The notes beneath the pieces are model-generated. The model was not told the DNA's origin. It saw only the letters and a program-made list of their open reading frames with translations, and searched no databases. A DNA stretch of 64,000 bases from Terriglobia bacterium. GTDB taxonomy: Bacteria > Acidobacteriota > Terriglobia > Terriglobales > Acidobacteriaceae. Every line of letters starts with the position of its first letter. Position 1 is the stretch's first letter. A program made the translations under genes and the position numbers. The DNA is taken from NCBI GenBank assembly GCA_020072585.1, contig JAIQGL010000003.1:124001-188000 (forward strand), in the 5' to 3' direction. Shown piece after piece: positions 1-8,355 of this stretch.

Positions 1-1087
1 AGCCTTCCATGTTGAAGTCGCCGGAGTGGAGCTGCACTTCATACCACACGCCGGGGACCCGATGAGGCAGGTGCATATCATTCGAGAGCAGCGGCTTGCC
101 GGAAACGGTGTGCGCTCCGGAGATGACCCAGTTGTTCGAGCCGGGCAGGCAGGCTTCGCAGGAGTCGTTATTTACGAAAAGATGATTTGCGGAAAGATAG
201 TTCGGAGAAAAATGATGCTGCGGTGCAAACGCAGGTGCGGCGTGGCTGATTTTTTTAGATGGCGCATTTGCCGGTGCTTTCTGCGCAGGAGCGGTTTGGC
301 TTGCGCTGCCTCCGGCTTCACTGGCCGGAGCATGATCATGCCAGGAGTCGGGAGGATAGAGGTCCGCCATCAGCTCTGGCGTAAGCTTGGCTCCGATTTT
401 TTCCCGCCAGTATTCGGTTTCATATTGCGGGTTGAGCAACTGGCTCATGCCGATCCCGACGAGCAGGGAATCGGTTGCTGTCCATGGTCTGGGCTTGTAG
501 CTCAGAATGCGGAACTCCATGGGCAGATTGTCCTGGTGCTGGTCAATGTAAGCGTTCACGCCTTTGGCATAGGCTTCAAAGAATGCCCGATCGCGCGGCG
601 AGAGTTCACGGGTCACACGTTCGGACACCACGCGCAGACGCATGGTGCGCTGTTGCTTGTCATAGTCCACCCAGGTCTGGCGCGGACGCACGGCAGCCGT
701 GGCGCGCGAGACCGGTTGCGCCGGTGCGCTGGAAGCGGGAAAGATCTCCGCCATCTCACCGCCCACGGCGCGGCGTGTAAGGTCCATCTGCCAGAGGCGG
801 TCCTGCGCGGTCACGTAGCCCTGGGCAAAGAACAGGTCTTCCAGCTTTGCCGCGGTGATATGCGGCACACCCTGGGCGTCGCGGACGACGGAGACGGGCG
901 ACTGAAGGCCGGAGAGGCTGATGGCGCCATCGAGTTGCGGCAGTGCCTTATGCGCGGATGAGTAAAACCAGAAAAACGCCAGCGTTCCGGCAATGATTAC
1001 CAGCAGCAGAATCCAGAAGATGATCCTGAGGAGGACGCCCAAAAGGCTCTTGCGCGGAGCAGATACAGCAACAGTTGTAGTGGCCAT
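1..1087 (-). CDS. Penicillin-acylase-family Ntn hydrolase, N-terminal part (cut by window edge)
   Basis: This reverse-strand gene starts at 1087 and runs off the left edge, so about 362 residues are visible. Residues 12-42 hold one hydrophobic membrane anchor or signal segment after a short basic N-terminus. Next comes the alpha-chain region typical of penicillin amidases, including VRDAQGVPHI and GYVTAQDRLWQMD. A low-complexity Ala/Pro-rich spacer is followed by PGSNNWVISG, whose Ser (about residue 317) matches the autocatalytically exposed N-terminal nucleophile of the beta chain. Family members hydrolyse amide bonds such as those of beta-lactams, acyl-homoserine lactones or N-acylated peptides; the substrate here cannot be told. 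The enzyme is presumably periplasmic or membrane-anchored. The family assignment is firm; most of the beta chain is outside the window. Confidence 0.9.
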   Translation of the reverse strand, partial: MATTTVAVSAPRKSLLGVLLRIIFWILLLVIIAGTLAFFWFYSSAHKALPQLDGAISLSGLQSPVSVVRDAQGVPHITAAKLEDLFFAQGYVTAQDRLWQMDLTRRAVGGEMAEIFPASSAPAQPVSRATAAVRPRQTWVDYDKQQRTMRLRVVSERVTRELSPRDRAFFEAYAKGVNAYIDQHQDNLPMEFRILSYKPRPWTATDSLLVGIGMSQLLNPQYETEYWREKIGAKLTPELMADLYPPDSWHDHAPASEAGGSASQTAPAQKAPANAPSKKISHAAPAFAPQHHFSPNYLSANHLFVNNDSCEACLPGSNNWVISGAHTVSGKPLLSNDMHLPHRVPGVWYEVQLHSGDFNMEG

Positions 1088-1340
1088 GAAGCCACGATTC
1101 TACCCGCACGGTTGCGCCAGCGGCAATATCGCGATCAGCTATTGGCTTGGCGCAGTTCTCCGTGAATTGCCAAAATCGCCGAAATTGCCAAAGACTGACA
1201 ATATTGATTTTCATCGCAAAACTCCAACAGCCTGTAAGCTGTTGAATGTGCCTTGGTTTGTTAAGTAGCAGGGATCTGGGCTCACTTTCGGCGGTTTTTT
1301 GGCAATTTTGGCATTCGTGGCAATGGTATTTGCGTATAAT
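1088..1340. other. Divergent intergenic region with repeated GCCAAAAT motifs
   Basis: The spacer between the acylase and fur (divergently transcribed) holds short repeats. AATTGCCAAAATCGCCGAAA begins near 1164 and is followed at once by a second TTGCCAAA. The reverse complement of the same motif, TTTTTTGGCAATTTTGGC, lies near 1297-1314. A related copy occurs near 28012. No gene is seen here; an open frame antisense to part of this stretch has no ribosome binding site or recognisable product. Confidence 0.5.
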
Positions 1341-1359
1341 GAAAATGAAAATCATTTTC
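1341..1359. promoter_or_regulatory. Fur box upstream of fur
   Basis: GAAAATGAAAATCATTTTC matches the classical 19-bp Fur consensus (GATAATGATAATCATTATC) at 16 of 19 positions. Its outer 8-bp arms GAAAATGA and TCATTTTC are exact inverted repeats. It ends 33 bp before the fur start codon, a position suited to autorepression. Confidence 0.85.
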
Positions 1360-1392
1360 ATTTAGGGCCCGCCGGGGGCCAGCTTACTCACC

Positions 1393-1887
1393 ATGCTGCA
1401 AAGACGGATTGACGATCATGCGCCGCCCTCCCGCGAATCGATGCGTGAGGCCCAGGATATTTTTTACAAGCATTTGAAGCGTGTGGGACTGAAACATACA
1501 GACCAGCGCGATACGATCCTGCGGACTTTTCTGGAAACGCGCGACCATCTCTCCACGGACGAACTGTTCCGGCTGGTGAGAAAGAAAGACGCCAAGATCG
1601 GCTTTACCACAGTCTACCGGACATTGAAGCTGCTGGCGGAGTGCGGACTGGCCTCTGCCGTACCTTTCCCTGATGGCATGGCGCGCTATGAGCACCAGTT
1701 CAACCGCCGCAACCACCATCACATGGTCTGTACCGAGTGTGATGCGTCAGTCGAGTTCTTTTCTCCTGAAGTAAATAAGCTGGAAGAAGAGATCGGCCGC
1801 AAATATCACTTTGACGCCACGCGCCACAACTTCCAGATTTACGGCATCTGTGAAGATTGCAGAAAGCGCACGCGCCGCCCAATCTAA
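1393..1887 (+). CDS. fur: Fur-family ferric uptake regulator
   Basis: The 164-residue product is a Fur-type winged-helix repressor. A helix-turn-helix region (about residues 30-85, including GFTTVYRTLKLL) is followed by the metal-binding dimerisation domain. That domain contains the NHHHMVC histidine cluster and two CxxC pairs, CTEC and CEDC, that form the structural zinc site. Length and residue pattern fit Fur or Zur rather than PerR; the metal specificity cannot be fixed by eye. A near-perfect Fur box just upstream suggests iron-dependent autoregulation. The ATG at 1393 lacks a strong Shine-Dalgarno sequence, so the downstream ATG at 1441 is an alternative start; the conserved core begins after it. 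Confidence 0.93.
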   Translation: MLQRRIDDHAPPSRESMREAQDIFYKHLKRVGLKHTDQRDTILRTFLETRDHLSTDELFRLVRKKDAKIGFTTVYRTLKLLAECGLASAVPFPDGMARYEHQFNRRNHHHMVCTECDASVEFFSPEVNKLEEEIGRKYHFDATRHNFQIYGICEDCRKRTRRPI

Positions 1888-2127
1888 GCTGGGGTCCGGT
1901 TCTGCTGTCGCTGCTGGAATCCTTCCCCCTCAGGTCTCTTTTCGTTCATGCTCTTCTCAAACCAAGGCAAAAAGTATGTGTTTCTGTAGAATTCTGATGA
2001 AAAGTTCAGCCGGGTCGCAATTCTAAGAAAAATCTTAAAGTTGTCTCCAAGAATAATGGGGCTTAGGTGGGGTATGCTTAATGCAACTTTTTTCATTTTG
2101 TGCCCTGTCTGGTCTTTGGAGTTATAA

Positions 2128-4122
2128 ATGCGGCCCCGTTCGCCAAAAGAAGTGCCGCGAGAGGCGACACACACGCTTCCTGCTGGAACGCTTGCGACCG
2201 ATGTTTCAGACACCTCGGTCGATGTTCCAAGCATTATCGGTGAAGCGCAATATCGTAGCGTAATAGACCTGCTGCCCCAGGCGGTGTGGATAGCCGGCCC
2301 GGAAGGCACCGTCATCTATTGCAATCAATATTGGTGTGAGTTCTCAGGGCTGAGTCTTGCGCAAACAGCGGAGAATGGCTGGGTCTCCATTCTGCATCCT
2401 GAGGACCGCCCGCGAGCGTTCGCAAGTTGGCGGCGGGCTATTGCCGCCGGCACGCCGAACCAGGGCGAATATCGCTTCCGCCGCGCCCGCGATGGCGAGT
2501 ACCGCTGGCATCTTACCCAAGGCGTACCGATGAAGGATGCGGGCGGGCGCGTGATGCAACGGATCGGAATTGCCATAGATATCCATGCGCAGAAAGCGAA
2601 CGAGATCGCGCTGAGGGAAAGGGACGAGCAACTTCATCTGGCCATTGAAGCCGCGCGGCTTGGCACCTGGGACTATGTTCTTGAGGGACGCCGATTCAGC
2701 ACGTCCTACCGCGCCAAGGCCATGTTTGGCTCCCCACCCGATGTTGAGCTCACATATGAAGGGTACCTGGCGATCGTGCATCCGGAGGACCGGGGGCTCG
2801 TGCGTGAAGCATATGGCCGGGCCACAAGTCCGAATGGCCTCTCAGAATTTGAAATCCACTATCGAATCATGCGGCCCGATAGCGCGGTGCGGTGGATTGC
2901 GGCACGGGGCAAGGGTGTTTTTTCCGGGGCCGGTTCCCAACGCAAGCCGGTTCGGTTGACGGGTACAGTCCAGGACATCACGGACAAGAAACTGGCTGAC
3001 CAGGCATTGCGGGAGAGCGAAGCTAAATTCCGCGCACTCATCGAAAACAGCTCGGACGCTATCATGTTGCTGGACAGCGGTTCGCGTGTAATGTATGCCA
3101 GCGCCGGCGCGCAACGGATCCTGGGCTATCCCCTCGATGACCTGATTGGCATCAACGGCTTCGAGCTCTGCCATCCGGAGAGCCATGCGGCCGTGCGGCA
3201 ACAGATGGAAGAATGCCTGAGGAAGCCCGGCCAACCGGTGGCGGGTTCGGCGCGCATTCGACACAAGGATGGAACGTGGAGGGTGGTCGAGGGAGTGCTA
3301 ACCAACCTGCTGCATGATCCACACGTCCGGGGCATCGTCAATAATTACCGCGATATTACGGAAAAAGTGCAGGCGGAACAGGCACTGCGCGATTCAGAAG
3401 AGAAATTCCGCAGGGCCTTCCGCTCAAACCCTGACGCCATGACCATCACCACGCTTGCCGACGGGGTATATCTGGATGTGAACGACGCCTTCCTGCGGCT
3501 TACCGCCTTTACCCGCCAGGACGTGGTTGGCCGTAAGTCTCTCGATGTGGGCTCCTGGGTCGAGACTGAAGACAGATCGCGGATGGTTCAGGCCCTGATG
3601 GCAAACGGTCGCCTGGAATCAATGGATACCTGCTTTCGCAAGAAAACCGGCGAGGTTTTGTTCGTGCACCTGTCCGCGGAGTTGATTGAAATAGGCAACG
3701 TTCAATGTGTGCTGGCGACAAGCCAGGACATTACCGAACGCAAACTCGCGGCTGAAGAGCTTCGGCGTTCGGAAGAGCAGTATCGTTCTCTCATTGAGCG
3801 CGCGCCGTATGGAATCTGCCGGATTACGGCGCAGGGACGTTTTCTGCTGGTGAATCCGGCACTGGTGACGATGCTGGGATATGAAAGCGCATCCGAGCTG
3901 ATGGCCCTCAACGTGACCACTCAGGTTTACGAAGTTCCGGAAGAACGCACCCGCGTGACGTTGCATATGGAACAAGAACCAGAACAACAGCCCGTAGAAG
4001 CCCGATGGAAGCGAAAAGACGGCCGGACCATCGCGGTGCGGCTCGCGGGACGTCCCGTCCATGATAGCCAGGGCCGGCTGCTGCACTCCGAAGTGATTGT
4101 TGAACTGGTTTCCAGGCAATGA
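2128..4122 (+). CDS. Multi-PAS sensor protein without a visible output domain
   Basis: The 664-residue product is built from five consecutive PAS/PAC units, roughly at residues 40-160, 165-295, 300-420, 425-545 and 550-660. They are separated by helical linkers of the repeated form ERxxAxxALRxSExxF. No signal peptide, membrane segment, histidine kinase, GGDEF, EAL or HTH domain follows: the frame stops right after the last PAS unit and the next gene is an acetyltransferase. The product is therefore probably a cytoplasmic ligand or redox sensor that acts through a partner protein, or a kinase that lost its catalytic half. RBS GGAG lies 8 bases before the ATG. PAS assignment is confident; the role is unknown. 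Confidence 0.85.
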   Translation: MRPRSPKEVPREATHTLPAGTLATDVSDTSVDVPSIIGEAQYRSVIDLLPQAVWIAGPEGTVIYCNQYWCEFSGLSLAQTAENGWVSILHPEDRPRAFASWRRAIAAGTPNQGEYRFRRARDGEYRWHLTQGVPMKDAGGRVMQRIGIAIDIHAQKANEIALRERDEQLHLAIEAARLGTWDYVLEGRRFSTSYRAKAMFGSPPDVELTYEGYLAIVHPEDRGLVREAYGRATSPNGLSEFEIHYRIMRPDSAVRWIAARGKGVFSGAGSQRKPVRLTGTVQDITDKKLADQALRESEAKFRALIENSSDAIMLLDSGSRVMYASAGAQRILGYPLDDLIGINGFELCHPESHAAVRQQMEECLRKPGQPVAGSARIRHKDGTWRVVEGVLTNLLHDPHVRGIVNNYRDITEKVQAEQALRDSEEKFRRAFRSNPDAMTITTLADGVYLDVNDAFLRLTAFTRQDVVGRKSLDVGSWVETEDRSRMVQALMANGRLESMDTCFRKKTGEVLFVHLSAELIEIGNVQCVLATSQDITERKLAAEELRRSEEQYRSLIERAPYGICRITAQGRFLLVNPALVTMLGYESASELMALNVTTQVYEVPEERTRVTLHMEQEPEQQPVEARWKRKDGRTIAVRLAGRPVHDSQGRLLHSEVIVELVSRQ

Positions 4123-4245
4123 CACTGAACTGCTGAAATTCATTTGACGACGGCCCTGCATGACGCATCCAACGGGATTGACGGGCATCCGTGGATAAGC
4201 CGCGGGCCAGCTCTGTTCGCCCTTTCCACCCGTTACAATGTTTCC

Positions 4246-4704
4246 GTGATCACGCTGCGCCGATATCAGCCGCAGGATTTTCCGCGCCTGGTGGAGATTG
4301 ACGAATCTTGTTTTGTTGAAGGGATCGCCTATTCTCCGGAAGAGATGCGCTACTTCCTGAGTATGCCAACGGCCATCTCTCTGGTCGGCTTGCGGGATGA
4401 AGCGATCATGGGCTTTGTAATCGCGGACCGCTTCCGGTCTCGACGCGCTTCACGCTCCATGGGCAAAATCATCACCATTGACGTTGCGCCGGAGGCACAG
4501 CACAGCGGTCTGGGGACTATGTTGATGGCGTCGGCTGAAAGCGGATTGAAGGATGCAGGTTGCGACTATGTCTCGCTTGAAGTTGCCGTGGACAATGAGT
4601 CCGCCCTCAGGTTTTACAAGAAGCATGGATACTCCGTGCTGAAAGTCCTGCCGCGCTATTACCTGGATTCGATTGACGGGCTGCTCATGGGCAAGAAGCT
4701 GTGA
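4246..4704 (+). CDS. GNAT-family N-acetyltransferase (RimI-like)
   Basis: From the GTG at 4246 the product is about 152 residues, the usual length of RimI-type enzymes, and begins VITLRRYQPQDF. The acetyl-CoA binding region is visible as ITIDVAPEAQHSGLGTMLM (V-x-x-x-x-Q/R-x-x-G-x-G/A type). A C-terminal LEVAVDNESALRFYKKHGY is the standard RimI signature. Such enzymes acetylate protein N-termini or small amines; the substrate is not predictable. An upstream in-frame TTG at 4144 would add 34 residues unlike the family, so GTG 4246 is preferred. The gene lies 123 bp after the PAS gene and 42 bp before the hydantoinase gene. Confidence 0.85.
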   Translation: MITLRRYQPQDFPRLVEIDESCFVEGIAYSPEEMRYFLSMPTAISLVGLRDEAIMGFVIADRFRSRRASRSMGKIITIDVAPEAQHSGLGTMLMASAESGLKDAGCDYVSLEVAVDNESALRFYKKHGYSVLKVLPRYYLDSIDGLLMGKKL

Positions 4705-4746
4705 AGTTCGTTGCATGTTAGAATCGCGAGTTTCACCACATCATTC

Positions 4747-6768
4747 ATGCTCATGCGTACTCCTCTCAGAATCGCCATTGATAGTGGCGGCACTTTCACC
4801 GACTGCGTATGGCTCCATGCGTCTTTGCTCCGCATTCTGAAAGTGTTTTCCACGCCTGCCAATCCGGCGCAAGCCATTGCGGAGGCCGTGCACAAGATTG
4901 CCGGCGACAGTAATGACATAGTTGTGTTGCACGGCACGACTGTTGGCACAAATACGCTTCTTCAGCGCAAAGGCGCTCGCGTGGCATTTGTGACCACGGC
5001 GGGGTTTGAAGATTCCATTGAGATCGGCCGCCAGCAACGGCCAAAGCTTTACGATTTCTTCTTTGAGAAGGACCCCGCGCTGGCGCCGGCGGAGTTGCGT
5101 TTTGGCGTCGACGAGCGGACTTCAGCCGAAGGCGCGGTGCTGCGAGCGCCTGATGCCGTGTCACTGGAGTCGCTGGCGGAGCATGTCGCCGCGCAACAGC
5201 CGCAAGCCATTGCGCTCTCACTGCTTTTTTCTTTTGCTAATCCCGCGAATGAGAGGGCTGTGGCAGAAGCGTTTGCCAGGCTCAAGCTTCCCCTTTCCAT
5301 TTCCCATCAGATTTTGCCGGAGTTCCGCGAATATGAGCGTGCCAGCACGGTGCTGGTGAATGCGTATCTTCAGCCGGTCATGCAGAGCTATCTGCGGAAG
5401 CTACAGGACCGCGCAGGCGCCGGCGGAAAGTCAGCGCGGATTTTTGTGATGCAATCGAGCGGCGGTATCACCGCGCTTGCCACGGCGGCAGAGCAGCCTG
5501 TGCGTACCGTGCTCTCAGGTCCGGCGGGCGGCATTGTGGGTGCTGCGGCGGTTGCCGGGCGCAGCGGATTTGACCGCATCATCACCTTTGATATGGGCGG
5601 CACGTCAACTGACGTTGCGCTGGTGGATGGCCGGCCAACCACCACCAATGAAGCTGATGTTGCGGGACTGCCCGTCCGCGTTCCGGTGCTGGACATTCAT
5701 ACCGTGGGTGCTGGCGGCGGATCGATCGCGCGCTTTGATGCTGGTGGCGCTTTGCGCGTGGGCCCGGAGTCAGCCGGAGCCGATCCCGGCCCTATCTGCT
5801 ATGGCAAAGGCGAACGTCCAACGGTGACGGACGCGAATCTGCTGCTTGGACGCCTGCCTGCCGACCAGTTTCTTGGCGGCGATTTTCAGCTTGACCTGCC
5901 GCGCACGCAGAAGCTGGTGGAGCAGTGGCTCAGGCAAAACGGCAGCAAGCTCAAGTTGGAAGACTTTGCCGCCGGCGTGGTCCGCGTGGTGAATGCCAAT
6001 ATGGAAAAGGCGATTCGCGTGGTCTCGATTGAGCGTGGTTATGATCCCCGGCAGTTTTCGCTTGTTGCTTTTGGCGGAGCGGGAGCCATGCATGCCTGCG
6101 ATCTGGCGCGGGCTTTGCGGATTCCGCGTGTGATTGTTCCGGCGTATCCGGGCGCGCTTTCCGCGCTCGGCATCCTTATTAGTGATGTAGTCAAGGACCA
6201 CTCCCGCACGGTGCTGCTTCGCGTCGCCCCCGGTAACAAGGCGCGGAAAACCGGGAGCAAGGGCCTGGCGGCGCAACTCGATCCCATCTTCGCCGAGCTT
6301 AAGCGCGCCATCGCCACGGAGTTGGAGAAAGAAGACTGGCAGGGAAGAGCGCTCTTTGAGCAGAGTTGTGACATTCGTTATCGCGGACAGGGTTATGAAC
6401 TGAACCTGCCGCATAGCGCGGATGTGCTCTCCCGCTTTCACGCAGAGCATAAGCGCCGCTATGGCTACAGCAGTCCGGGGCGCGACGTGGAGATTGTCAC
6501 GGTCCGCATGCGCGGCCGGGTCCCTTCACCGGAAAAGCTCTCGCGCCTGAAGATCCAGGAAGAGCAGGGCTCGCTCAAAAAGGCAGCGTCAAAGGTCCAC
6601 TTTGGCGGAAGCCGCCACGCGACGCAGATTATCCCCAGAAGTTTCATTCAGGCAGGCAAGCGCTTTCGCGGCCCGGCGATTATCACCGAGTACAGCGCCA
6701 CCACGGTCATTCCGCCGGGGTTTTTCTACCACAAAGACCGCGCTGGAAACCTGGTAATAGAAGTTTGA
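4747..6768 (+). CDS. Hydantoinase/oxoprolinase family protein, subunit A type
   Basis: The product (about 673 residues from ATG 4747; ATG 4753 is equally possible) opens with IAIDSGGTFTDCVW, the ATP-binding beta-hairpin of HyuA/5-oxoprolinase. A central Hydantoinase_A domain includes LSGPAGGIVGA and TFDMGGTSTDVAL, and a C-terminal domain follows. Family members couple ATP hydrolysis to opening of hydantoin or 5-oxoproline rings, or to acetone-type carboxylation. They normally work with a HyuB subunit encoded next door; none is seen here, because the next gene is on the opposite strand. The partner must lie elsewhere or the protein acts alone. Substrate is unassigned. Confidence 0.88.
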   Translation: MLMRTPLRIAIDSGGTFTDCVWLHASLLRILKVFSTPANPAQAIAEAVHKIAGDSNDIVVLHGTTVGTNTLLQRKGARVAFVTTAGFEDSIEIGRQQRPKLYDFFFEKDPALAPAELRFGVDERTSAEGAVLRAPDAVSLESLAEHVAAQQPQAIALSLLFSFANPANERAVAEAFARLKLPLSISHQILPEFREYERASTVLVNAYLQPVMQSYLRKLQDRAGAGGKSARIFVMQSSGGITALATAAEQPVRTVLSGPAGGIVGAAAVAGRSGFDRIITFDMGGTSTDVALVDGRPTTTNEADVAGLPVRVPVLDIHTVGAGGGSIARFDAGGALRVGPESAGADPGPICYGKGERPTVTDANLLLGRLPADQFLGGDFQLDLPRTQKLVEQWLRQNGSKLKLEDFAAGVVRVVNANMEKAIRVVSIERGYDPRQFSLVAFGGAGAMHACDLARALRIPRVIVPAYPGALSALGILISDVVKDHSRTVLLRVAPGNKARKTGSKGLAAQLDPIFAELKRAIATELEKEDWQGRALFEQSCDIRYRGQGYELNLPHSADVLSRFHAEHKRRYGYSSPGRDVEIVTVRMRGRVPSPEKLSRLKIQEEQGSLKKAASKVHFGGSRHATQIIPRSFIQAGKRFRGPAIITEYSATTVIPPGFFYHKDRAGNLVIEV

Positions 6769-6944
6769 AAGGCAGTCGGGCTGTGGGCTGCCCGCACGCG
6801 ATAAAAATCCTGTGCAACTCTTTTTAGTGCTCCGGGTTTCATCTAACGGGCCTGTGAGGGCCCGGAAACTCTCCTTTGGTTGAGGTTGTTCGAAAGCGGG
6901 CGTCTTCTGGCGAGGGCGCCCCTTTTCTGGCGGGGGCATAGCGC

Positions 6945-6969
6945 AAAAAAAGGCGCCTCCAGAGGCGCC
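6945..6969 (-). terminator. Rho-independent terminator of the csbD-like gene
   Basis: An 8-bp perfect inverted repeat GGCGCCTC/GAGGCGCC (6952-6959 and 6962-6969) is followed, reading the minus strand, by seven T residues. It lies 25 bp after the stop codon of the CsbD-like gene. Confidence 0.8.
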
Positions 6970-6994
6970 CTGCGTTCAAGATTGTGGAAGTTGG

Positions 6995-7252
6995 TTAAGC
7001 GACGTCTTTATCGCGCTCAATGACCGGCTTGCGATCTTCTTCTTCTTCCTTTTTGATTCGGTCCTGTTGTAGTTTACCGCTCGCGTCACGGACCTCGTCC
7101 TTGAGCTTGCCCACCAGGTTGCGTGCTTTGCCTTCAGCCTGCTTAGCCAGACCTTCAGCCTGGGCTTTTTCGTCGCCCGTCCACTCACCCACCTGGCGTT
7201 GTACGCGTCCGGCTACGTCTTCAGCTTTCCCTTTGATACGTTCCTTATCCAT
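6995..7252 (-). CDS. CsbD-family stress-response protein
   Basis: This 85-residue, very hydrophilic, charged protein begins MDKERIKGKAEDVAGRVQRQ and continues GEWTGDEKAQAEGLAKQAEGKARNL, the CsbD repeat pattern. CsbD-like proteins are induced by general stress (sigma B in Bacillus) and have no defined biochemical activity. The Lys/Glu-rich tail (IKKEEEEDRK) is typical of acidobacterial members. An AAGGA ribosome binding site precedes the ATG and a strong terminator follows. Related small stress and membrane genes lie next to it. Confidence 0.88.
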   Translation of the reverse strand: MDKERIKGKAEDVAGRVQRQVGEWTGDEKAQAEGLAKQAEGKARNLVGKLKDEVRDASGKLQQDRIKKEEEEDRKPVIERDKDVA

Positions 7253-7398
7253 AAATAAATCCTTCCCTTTGAGTTGTGGATTGTTCTTGCACTGATTTCT
7301 GATATTGATGAACGGAAGTACAAACCATGCTTCTCACCGCTTGGCGGGTCAAGAAACAGATACTTCACGTTCTACCAGTTACGGAACAAAACAGACTG

Positions 7399-7551
7399 CT
7401 AAACTGAGGCGCGTCTGCCGGTAATCAACTGGAAAACCAACGCGATTACCGCCAACACAAGCAGCAGATGAATAAAACCGCCCATGGTGTAGCTGCTGAC
7501 TACGCCTAACAGCCAGAGAACGAGCAAAACCACAAATAGTGTCCAAAGCAT
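7399..7551 (-). CDS. Small lmo0937-type membrane protein
   Basis: The product is a 50-residue hydrophobic protein starting MLWTLFVVLLVLWLLG with two membrane-spanning segments (about 3-20 and 27-43), ending in GRRASV. This is the layout of the lmo0937 family of tiny membrane proteins, often found near CsbD-like stress genes. The ATG at 7551 is chosen because GAGGGTGAC precedes it; the longer open frame upstream has no family features. Function is unknown. Confidence 0.75.
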   Translation of the reverse strand: MLWTLFVVLLVLWLLGVVSSYTMGGFIHLLLVLAVIALVFQLITGRRASV

Positions 7552-7687
7552 GTCACCCTCGCATAACAATTTCGTCAATAACTTGGAAGCTAACAGTGCT
7601 AAGGCGGTTGTAAGGAATCGAGAGTTGCTGAAAATCAGGGACGCGCTGCATGGATGACAGCTTCCGCGTAGCCCGCCCCCATATTTT

Positions 7688-7972
7688 TTAGTGTTTAGGC
7701 CGCAGCGCTCGCGCTTTGCCAAACCTTACTCTGCCGAACCTAGCCGAATTGCGGGCTTCAATCTTTTGCAGGGTTTCAAGCAACCGGTGGTTTGCGTTTG
7801 CCTTAAGTTCTTTTGACAGGCTGGAAAGGGTTTTCATTGTCGTGGGGCTGAAGATGCGTGTCTGCTCCAGCGCAAACAGGTTGCGGCTGACGCGCGAGAA
7901 AGATGAATTCAGGCGGCTCAGCAGATCATAGACGTGGGGTTTTTCTACACTGTTAGAATTCTTGGCAGCCAT
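7688..7972 (-). CDS. Conserved-looking small protein of unknown function (cargo of HTH module 1)
   Basis: The 94-residue product is basic and helical (MAAKNSNSVEKPHVYDLLSRL...), with a middle segment rich in Leu, Ser and Lys and a basic tail ending RALRPKH. No domain is recognised. It has a near-perfect Shine-Dalgarno (AAGGAGG, 5 bases from the ATG). It is preceded by a 63-bp leader that recurs almost unchanged in front of an unrelated gene at 29650. It lies 68 bp downstream of the HTH gene at 8041-8316 and could share its transcript. The shared leader suggests joint regulation; no function is proposed. Confidence 0.65.
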   Translation of the reverse strand: MAAKNSNSVEKPHVYDLLSRLNSSFSRVSRNLFALEQTRIFSPTTMKTLSSLSKELKANANHRLLETLQKIEARNSARFGRVRFGKARALRPKH

Positions 7973-8035
7973 GTTGCCTCCTTATTAGGCGATTTGGTTA
8001 GGGGCGCGTTCGGTGCTGGTTACACCGGCGCGTCC
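7973..8035 (-). promoter_or_regulatory. Conserved 63-bp leader, copy 1
   Basis: Read on the minus strand, this leader carries GGACGCGCC, then CACCGAACGCGCCC, then CTAACCAAA, TCGCCTAA and the Shine-Dalgarno AAGGAGGCAAC. The last ~43 bases match the leader at 29587-29649 apart from one substitution and two single-base indels. It holds two direct copies of ACGCGCC. It could be a protein-binding site or an RNA element controlling translation. Confidence 0.7.
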
Positions 8036-8040
8036 TGTGG

Positions 8041-8316
8041 TTATGGGTTTGACTTCCTCGTCTTTTTCTTTGGTTTGGCCTGTTTCTTCTTTTCGGACTC
8101 TCGTTGCTTTTGCCACCGGGTCTTTCGTCCGTTGGCAATCCTGGGCAGGAGCTTGCGGACTTTCTCGACTTCGTCCTCGCTCCAGATATGGACCGTGGTA
8201 CCGCCGCTCGTAATCGAGCGCGGGGCGGGCACTTTTCCAAGCCGGATATATTTCGCCAGTGCACTGTGAGATAGCCCCAGTTTTTTGGCGGCCTCCCGGG
8301 TTGAGATATTCGTCAT
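8041..8316 (-). CDS. Small helix-turn-helix (excisionase/MerR-like) DNA-binding protein, module 1
   Basis: The 91-residue product from ATG 8316 begins MTNISTREAAKKLGLSHSAL, a winged-HTH of the MerR/excisionase type that selects a site through AAKKLG...LAKYIRLGKVPAP. An HxWSEDEVEKVRKLLP segment and a Lys-rich tail follow. It is clearly paralogous to the protein at 29260-29535, sharing STxxxAKKLGL, the LPxIANGRKTR block and the basic tail. A palindrome overlapping the start codon and a TTGACA hexamer 33 bases upstream suggest autorepression. A longer frame starting at that TTGACA is rejected because it would use the -35 element as start codon. Its target is probably its own operator or the adjacent leader. 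Confidence 0.8.
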   Translation of the reverse strand: MTNISTREAAKKLGLSHSALAKYIRLGKVPAPRSITSGGTTVHIWSEDEVEKVRKLLPRIANGRKTRWQKQRESEKKKQAKPKKKTRKSNP

Positions 8317-8340
8317 ATCGTTTCCAGTGTGGACGATATG
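8314..8340. promoter_or_regulatory. Palindromic operator candidate overlapping the HTH start codon, copy 1
   Basis: The inverted repeat CATATCGT/ACGATATG has 8-bp perfect arms and an 11-bp spacer. On the minus strand its last three bases are the ATG of the HTH gene. A TTGACA hexamer lies at 8355-8350 just upstream. The second HTH gene has the same arrangement with a different palindrome. Confidence 0.65.
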
Positions 8341-8355
8341 TTTGCGCTTTGTCAA

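Noticed and set aside
26-961. A 311-codon plus-strand frame at the left edge
   Set aside because: It is antisense to the penicillin-acylase gene, whose reverse-strand translation has unmistakable family motifs.
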